From Dehalococcoidales bacterium (lineage in GTDB: Bacteria; Chloroflexota; Dehalococcoidia; Dehalococcoidales; UBA2162): a stretch of DNA of 6,054 bases. The first letter of the stretch is position 1; every line of letters starts with the position of its first letter. A program made the translations under genes and the position numbers. The DNA is taken from contig JAUSGV010000005.1 of NCBI GenBank assembly GCA_030648675.1, positions 1-6,054 on the forward strand, in the 5' to 3' direction. Below are positions 1 through 3,587 of this stretch, in pieces. The notes beneath the pieces are model-generated. The model ran no database searches. It was not told the origin of the DNA and was given only the letters and a program-made list of their open reading frames with translations.

Positions 1-107
1 GATTTTATCAAATGGATAGATAAATCTTGACACCGGGTAGAGTTCGAAAACGAGCAAGAAAGTAACTCATACACACAAACTAGTAATAATACAATTATAT
101 CGTCAAC

Positions 108-137
108 TTGTCAAGGGATATTTCATGCGTGTATAAT
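108..137 (+). promoter_or_regulatory. Sigma-70-type promoter of smpB, probably giving a leaderless mRNA
   Basis: The -35 element is TTGTCA at 108-113 (one mismatch to TTGACA) and the -10 is a perfect TATAAT at 132-137, with an 18-base spacer. The usual start, about 7 bases past the -10, falls at 144-145, which is the A of the smpB ATG or one base before it. There is no purine-rich Shine-Dalgarno sequence between the -10 and the ATG. The transcript therefore probably starts at or next to the start codon. This is inferred from spacing alone. Confidence 0.7.
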
Positions 138-144
138 AAGAAAC

Positions 145-612
145 ATGGCAACAATTCACGTAATTACCACCAATCGAAAAGCCTATCATAATTATCATAT
201 TGGCGATTCTATCGAAGCAGGACTGGCACTAACCGGTACCGAGATTAAATCAATTCGCGCCGGTCAGGTCGATCTCGGCGATGCGTATGTTCGCCACGAA
301 GGAAATGAATTGCTGCTCTGGAATGCGCATATCGCCCGATACGATGCCGGCAGCTATATGAGCCATGAACCGACGCGAACCCGGAAGCTGCTTTTACATC
401 GCAAGGAAATTCGCGATTTTACCGGCAAGATGGCGGAGAAAGGTTTGACTATGGTTCCCACCCGCCTTTACTTGAAGGACAATCTTGCCAAGATAGAAAT
501 CGCGCTGGCTAAAGGCAAAAAGCTGCACGATAAGAGGGAAACCATAACCCGCCGCGAGACGGACAGGGAAATGTCTCGGGCACTTAAAAACCGCCGCGAA
601 AGCAAGACGTGA
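145..612 (+). CDS. smpB: SsrA-binding protein SmpB
   Basis: SmpB is the small basic partner of tmRNA. It binds the tRNA-like domain, takes the place of an anticodon stem in the A site and is needed for trans-translation of stalled ribosomes. At 155 residues the protein has the usual family length. Family signatures appear in order: NRKAYHNYHI near residue 10, EAGLALTGTEIKSIRAG near 24, the RKLLLHRKEI block near 80, the KGLTMVPTRLYLK strand near 99, then AKGKKLHDKRETITRRE leading into a basic C-terminal tail (DREMSRALKNRR) that would fold in the ribosomal mRNA channel. The ATG at 145 is chosen because it begins the conserved N-terminus; the nearest upstream ATG (125) is in another frame and meets a stop after three codons. 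No Shine-Dalgarno is visible, in keeping with the leaderless promoter reading. The ssrA gene starts 39 bases after the stop, so the two partners are adjacent and possibly co-transcribed. Confidence 0.97.
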   Translation: MATIHVITTNRKAYHNYHIGDSIEAGLALTGTEIKSIRAGQVDLGDAYVRHEGNELLLWNAHIARYDAGSYMSHEPTRTRKLLLHRKEIRDFTGKMAEKGLTMVPTRLYLKDNLAKIEIALAKGKKLHDKRETITRRETDREMSRALKNRRESKT

Positions 613-651
613 TCATCTAGTCCCACTTCTGGCTTTCGACTGATTTAACAA

Positions 652-1007
652 GGGGGCGCGTGGATTCGACAGGGAAGGTTAGTTGCGGAATTGCAAGCTG
701 AGGATGTCACTACCCTCATTAATCACGTGACAAAAATTAACTGCCGATGATGCAGTTTTAGTTGCTGCCTAATTAACAGGTAGCACATCCAACCCGGCCT
801 CACCTCGACGGGCCGGGATTGGGTGACGTTAAGTTGGGGTGCCGCTTCTCCGACGTCGATAAGAGCGGCGAAAGAAATATCGACTGGCCTGGTTGAACTC
901 CGTCGGTTGAGGTCCACCAGGTAAGATTAAATTAGCTGACTAAGCTTGTAGCAGATTCCGGGCAATTTTTCTTGGACGGGGAGTTCGACTCTCCCCCGCC
1001 TCCACCA
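652..1007 (+). ncRNA. ssrA: Transfer-messenger RNA (tmRNA), one-piece form
   Basis: tmRNA rescues stalled ribosomes together with SmpB, acting first as an alanyl-tRNA and then as a template for a degradation tag. The 5' end GGGGGCG (652-658) pairs with CGCCTCC (997-1003), giving a 7-bp acceptor stem with the G3-U70 wobble (654/1001) that marks alanine acceptors. Discriminator A1004 and an encoded CCA follow. GTGGATTCGAC after the 5' strand is the usual D-like region. The T arm is GGGGAG-TTCGACT-CTCCCC (978-996). Helix 2 pairs GGAAT (687-691) with ATTCC (955-959) and AAGCT (695-699) with AGCTT (943-947). Pseudoknots read directly: PK1 (699-703/714-718 with 706-710/727-731), PK2 (793-799/811-817 with 800-804/822-826) and PK3 (841-846/864-869 with 855-860/879-884). 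A closing stem CCTGGT/ACCAGG (888-893/916-921) marks the probable PK4. At 356 nt the length is normal. I see no promoter of its own in the 39-base gap after smpB and no clear intrinsic terminator after the CCA. Confidence 0.97.
743..772 (+). other. tmRNA tag-peptide reading frame (ADDAVLVAA-stop)
   Basis: The resume codon is read as GCC at 743-745, 11 bases after the end of pseudoknot 1. It is preceded by TAACT, which keeps the U-A seen at -5/-4 in other tmRNAs (E. coli has UAGUC before GCA). Translation gives nine residues, ADDAVLVAA, then TAA at 770-772. The last codons and the stop lie in helix 5 (CTGCCT 765-770 pairing with AGGTAG 778-783, stop codon running into the loop), the canonical position. 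The C-terminal hydrophobic-Ala-Ala is the proteolysis signal read by ClpXP-type proteases in studied bacteria. The exact first residue is an inference from the spacing. Confidence 0.85.
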
Positions 1008-1315
1008 ATCCCCAGATCGTATCCCGCCGATATCGCTAATTCCCGGTACGAGTCAACAATCGCTGGACGACACCGCGCAAATTTAGTGCCTACTTCTCTA
1101 CGGATCCCCAGGCAATTACAATCGATTACGTGGCTTATTACAGCCGCTCACGTTTTCTATTCCGGTAAACAGGAACCGGATTGCGACAGGCTGGCGACTA
1201 CTCCACCATTTTAGATGTTAGGTAGGTTTACGTTACTTGTTTCCCATGACAGGAGAATGTTATTTTGAGAATGTAGTGACCGGCCAGAGAATGCGCCGCA
1301 AGATCCAGGGGTAAT
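1008..1315 (+). other. Non-coding stretch between ssrA and the secreted-protein gene
   Basis: These 308 bases hold no gene I can support. The one longer open frame through it begins inside the tmRNA 3' end, has no ribosome binding site and codes a protein with no recognisable features. Two small things are visible: the inverted repeat at 1161-1180, and CTCCACCA at 1201-1208, which repeats the last eight bases of the tmRNA gene. Upstream of 1316 a weak promoter can be forced (ATGACA at 1246-1251 with GAGAAT at 1267-1272), but its 15-base spacer is poor, so I do not call it. Confidence 0.5.
1161..1180 (+). repeat. Short inverted repeat
   Basis: TCCGGT at 1161-1166 is mirrored by ACCGGA at 1175-1180 around an 8-base loop, a 6-bp GC-rich hairpin. 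There is no T-run on either side, so it is not a typical intrinsic terminator. It could be a weak or Rho-assisted 3' end for ssrA, or chance. Confidence 0.3.
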
Positions 1316-1861
1316 ATGAAAAGAACATGGCGATTATTGGCAACTGTCGGCGTGCTATTTGGCCTGCTACCTCTTTGCCTGGCGGCCAAGCCTGCCGACC
1401 CTTTCTTTGGCCTGACCAGGGGGAACAAGACCTATGAAGTACCGGCCGATACCTGGGTCGGAATGTACGTGCTAAACACGGCGGGCACCGGACACATAAC
1501 TGAAATACAACTGCTGGTGGATGACGATGCCCCAACCGGATTGGTTAGGATGGCAATTTATTATGCAACTCCGTGCACTTTGTATCAGGACCTGAGCTTT
1601 GCGACAGTGGTTGATGGCTGGGTCACTATCAGCGGGCTCAACATTCCGGTTACTGCTGGCTCATATTATCACCTGGCATTCGATCTGGAAAATCCAACCG
1701 GGATACGGGCGGACAGGAAAACCGATTTAAGCTCATATTCCGCTCCCTGGCCGTACGATGCGGACCCGTTTGGAAGACCGGAATCGGCAACCGACATGCC
1801 GCCCGGAGGCCAGACTAGTGCGGTCCAATACGTTATCCGTGCCATTGTCGCCCCGGATTAA
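1316..1861 (+). CDS. Secreted protein of unknown function, probable beta-sandwich domain
   Basis: I do not recognise a named family. The 181-residue product begins with a clear Sec signal peptide: basic MKRTWR, a hydrophobic core over residues 7-22 and a likely cleavage site in CLAAK near residues 23-25. Cys21 is preceded by LPL, which does not fit a lipobox, so a lipoprotein is unlikely. The mature part (about 157 residues) alternates hydrophobic strands with Gly/Asp/Pro turns. The run ITEIQLLVDDDAP, VRMAIYYAT, GWVTISGLNIPVTAGSYYHLAFDL (residues 61-124) resembles beta-sandwich modules of bacterial surface proteins with a 'xVRxAIY...GWxTxxL...PVxLTAGxxYxLAF' pattern. That is pattern recognition only; ligand and function are unknown. 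The ATG is preceded by AGGGG (1307-1311) with a rather short 4-base spacer. The gene stands alone, with about 300 bases of non-coding DNA on each side. Acidic Asp-rich turns (DDDAP) could bind Ca2+, but no formal Ca motif is visible. Confidence 0.75.
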   Translation: MKRTWRLLATVGVLFGLLPLCLAAKPADPFFGLTRGNKTYEVPADTWVGMYVLNTAGTGHITEIQLLVDDDAPTGLVRMAIYYATPCTLYQDLSFATVVDGWVTISGLNIPVTAGSYYHLAFDLENPTGIRADRKTDLSSYSAPWPYDADPFGRPESATDMPPGGQTSAVQYVIRAIVAPD

Positions 1862-1893
1862 CAGGTTTCTAATCACGCTGAAAGGCAACCTGT
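1861..1893 (+). repeat. Inverted repeat immediately after the secreted-protein gene
   Basis: ACAGGTT (1861-1867) pairs with AACCTGT (1887-1893) in a perfect 7-bp stem with a 19-base loop, beginning on the last base of the stop codon. No T-run follows, so it is not a standard intrinsic terminator. It may protect or define the 3' end of the transcript. The large loop makes a chance repeat possible. The rest of 1894-2080 shows nothing I can assign. Confidence 0.3.
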
Positions 1894-2081
1894 CCGCGTA
1901 ATCGTGGCTCAATCCGGGAACGGTGCGGCCGGGGAATTCGTCGATTCCACCGCCAATCACAATAACGGGCAGGGCGGCAGCGGTCTGGGAAAATAAGTGT
2001 GCCGGACGCATGGCAGGCTGATGATAGCTGTGCCACATCGCAACCATTACCCGGGCGGTGCCAATAGCTCGCGTTCTTACG

Positions 2082-2110
2082 TTGACAAATATTTGCACAC
2101 TATCTAAAGT
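2082..2110 (+). promoter_or_regulatory. Probable sigma-70 promoter of the M20 peptidase gene
   Basis: A perfect -35 TTGACA (2082-2087) is followed after 17 bases by TAAAGT (2105-2110, four of six matches to TATAAT). Transcription would start near 2117 and give a leader of about 44 bases that includes the GAGGTG ribosome binding site. A competing pair lies just downstream: TTGCAA (2116-2121), 17 bases, TATAAA (2139-2144). It has the better -10 but would start transcription at about 2151, on top of the ribosome binding site, so the upstream pair is preferred. Confidence 0.55.
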
Positions 2111-2150
2111 GAACATTGCAACGCTTGACTATCTCCTGTATAAATTGCGC

Positions 2151-2156
2151 GAGGTG
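2151..2156 (+). promoter_or_regulatory. Ribosome binding site that fixes a TTG start
   Basis: GAGGTG lies 4 bases before TTG at 2161. An in-frame TGA at 2155-2157 excludes any earlier start, and the conserved N-terminal helix of the M20 fold begins directly at this codon. TTG is therefore the initiation codon. Confidence 0.7.
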
Positions 2157-2160
2157 AATA

Positions 2161-3438
2161 TTGGAAGTCGAAAAGCTGCTATCCGACCTGATACGCATTG
2201 AGTCGGTAAACCCGCCGGGTAATGAAACCGGCGTTGCCCGGTATCTGAAAGGTCTTTTCGATAGCGTCGGCATCAAAAACGAGATTATCGAGTCTGCACC
2301 GGGACGAGGCAGTTTTATCGCCGAAATAGGAGAAGGCGATAAAAGGCTTCTATATCTGTCCCATACCGACGTCGTGCCGGTTTCCGACGGCTGGGATTTC
2401 CTGCCCTTTTCCGGGAAGGTTGAAAAGGGATTCGTTCACGGACGGGGGGCACTCGATTGCAAAGGTCTGGCCGCCGCCGAGGCTCAAGCCATGATCAACC
2501 TGGCCGGCAGCGGGAAACTCGGCGGAAAGCTTATCTTTGCCGCCGCTGCCGACGAAGAAGTGGGCGGATCTATGGGGGTTAAATATCTCGTCGACAACTT
2601 CAAGGAAAAAATATCTGCCGACTTCGTGATTAACGAAGGCGGTGAAGAGCCGGCTTGCATCGGAGACGGCGTCAGCCATTTTATTCAGGTTGGCGAAAAA
2701 GGCATCTGCTGGCTGAAACTCAGAGCGGAAGGCGTGTCAGCACACGGATCCCTGCCCTTGCTCGGAGATAACGCGGTCACGAAGATGGCAGCCGCCCTAA
2801 CAGCCCTGACTGAATATCGTTCTGATACAGTACTGATTCCCGAAGTAAAGGTAATGCTGGGCGAAATTGCACGGCTTGCCGGATTGAAAGACCGGGCAAC
2901 CAAATCCAATATCGATCGCATTATTGACGGCGTGGGTAATAAAACCTTCGGCGCTTACCTTTCGGCAATAACGCGCATGACCATCTCCCCAAATATGGTC
3001 TGCGGCGGCTCGAAGACCAACATAATTCCCGATCGCTGCGAGGCAGATGTCGACATCCGGGTTTTACCAGGCCAGGACGAGCAATACGTGATTCGGGAAC
3101 TTAACCGCATTGCGGGCAATGTGAAAATAGAAATACTGCGGTACCGGGCACCGACATTTTCCACATCGAAATCTGAGTTCTACCGCCTGATGTCGAAAAC
3201 TCTTAAACAATTCGTGGGCAACGTTCCCGTTCTTCCTTCTATTTCGTCCGGCGGCACTGACTCAGGATTTTTTCGCGATGCCGGTATTCCCTGCTACGGC
3301 ATCTCAATGATGACGGTGGACACGGATAAATCGCTCGCCCAATCCGTACACGGTAAAAACGAAAAGCTCGATGTAGCCAGCCTGCGGCTCAAAACCGATT
3401 TCCTGGTAGATCTTGCTCGCAAATATTTAGGTAATTGA
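2161..3438 (+). CDS. M20-family metallopeptidase / amidohydrolase (ArgE/DapE/ACY1/CPG2 type)
   Basis: This is a cytoplasmic di-zinc hydrolase that cleaves peptide or N-acyl amide bonds. The 425-residue length is normal for the family, and there is no signal peptide. Catalytic motifs are complete: LSHTDVVPV (His68 zinc ligand, Asp70), GRGALDCKG (bridging Asp99), DEEVGG (general base Glu132, zinc ligand Glu133), NEGGE (probable zinc ligand Glu159) and SVHGKNEKL (zinc ligand His397). The dimerisation (lid) domain, about residues 178-325, has the SAHGSLP motif with His195 and ends with the conserved NIIPDRCEADVDIRVLPG stretch; SSGGTDSGFFRD (362-373) belongs to the second half of the catalytic domain. 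The start is TTG. Substrate cannot be read from the sequence: acylase, carboxypeptidase or ArgE/DapE-like deacylase are all possible, and no arginine or lysine biosynthesis genes are nearby to favour ArgE or DapE. The gene appears to be a single transcription unit, convergent with the next gene, 149 bases away. I see no intrinsic terminator on its own strand. Confidence 0.9.
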   Translation: MEVEKLLSDLIRIESVNPPGNETGVARYLKGLFDSVGIKNEIIESAPGRGSFIAEIGEGDKRLLYLSHTDVVPVSDGWDFLPFSGKVEKGFVHGRGALDCKGLAAAEAQAMINLAGSGKLGGKLIFAAAADEEVGGSMGVKYLVDNFKEKISADFVINEGGEEPACIGDGVSHFIQVGEKGICWLKLRAEGVSAHGSLPLLGDNAVTKMAAALTALTEYRSDTVLIPEVKVMLGEIARLAGLKDRATKSNIDRIIDGVGNKTFGAYLSAITRMTISPNMVCGGSKTNIIPDRCEADVDIRVLPGQDEQYVIRELNRIAGNVKIEILRYRAPTFSTSKSEFYRLMSKTLKQFVGNVPVLPSISSGGTDSGFFRDAGIPCYGISMMTVDTDKSLAQSVHGKNEKLDVASLRLKTDFLVDLARKYLGN

Positions 3439-3523
3439 TTGATCTTCGGCTTTTTGCTGCTCTGTTTTGCGATTATGCTTGATTCCCGCCCGGCTCCGCT
3501 AATATGAGCACCGCATCCGACGG

Positions 3524-3546
3524 AAAAAAGCTGGTAACTTTTACCA
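3524..3546 (-). terminator. Probable intrinsic terminator of the transglutaminase gene
   Basis: On the minus strand TGGTAA, loop AAG, TTACCA form a perfect 6-bp stem (3532-3546). It is followed by GC and then six T (complement of A-run 3524-3529). It lies 41 bases beyond the stop codon of the minus-strand gene. The stem is AT-rich and hence weak. It works in one direction only, because no T-run follows on the plus strand. Confidence 0.5.
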
Positions 3547-3587
3547 CAAGGGTCCAGGTCGCCATGAAATAGTTATTCGCCTTTTCT

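Noticed and set aside
1..80. A TTGACA at 27-32 as a second upstream promoter, and a 20-codon minus-strand frame in the same place
   Set aside because: No acceptable -10 lies 16-18 bases after the TTGACA, and the small frame has no supporting features.
972..1214. 80-codon open frame on the plus strand
   Set aside because: It starts inside the tmRNA T arm, has no ribosome binding site and codes a low-quality Ser/Pro/Arg-rich sequence.
1246..1272. ATGACA / GAGAAT promoter pair ahead of the secreted-protein gene
   Set aside because: The spacer is only 15 bases and both boxes are imperfect; not distinguishable from background.
2021..2107. 28-codon small open frame upstream of the M20 gene, a possible leader peptide
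   Set aside because: It lies mostly upstream of the predicted transcription start, has no convincing ribosome binding site and no attenuator-like codon run or hairpin after it.
1733..2116. 127-codon open frame on the minus strand covering the 3' end of the secreted-protein gene and the non-coding stretch before the M20 gene
   Set aside because: A third of it is antisense to a better-supported gene, its start lies in the promoter region of the M20 gene, and I recognise no domain. A stretch with VIVIGGG looks mildly protein-like, so a decayed gene cannot be fully excluded.
3479..3500. TTGATTCCCGCCCGGCTCC, which looks like the T-arm and 3' end of a tRNA
   Set aside because: No matching T-stem 5' strand, acceptor strand or anticodon arm is found upstream; a chance resemblance.
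3504..3572. 22-codon plus-strand frame after the M20 gene
   Set aside because: There is no ribosome binding site, it overlaps the minus-strand terminator hairpin, and its size is expected by chance.
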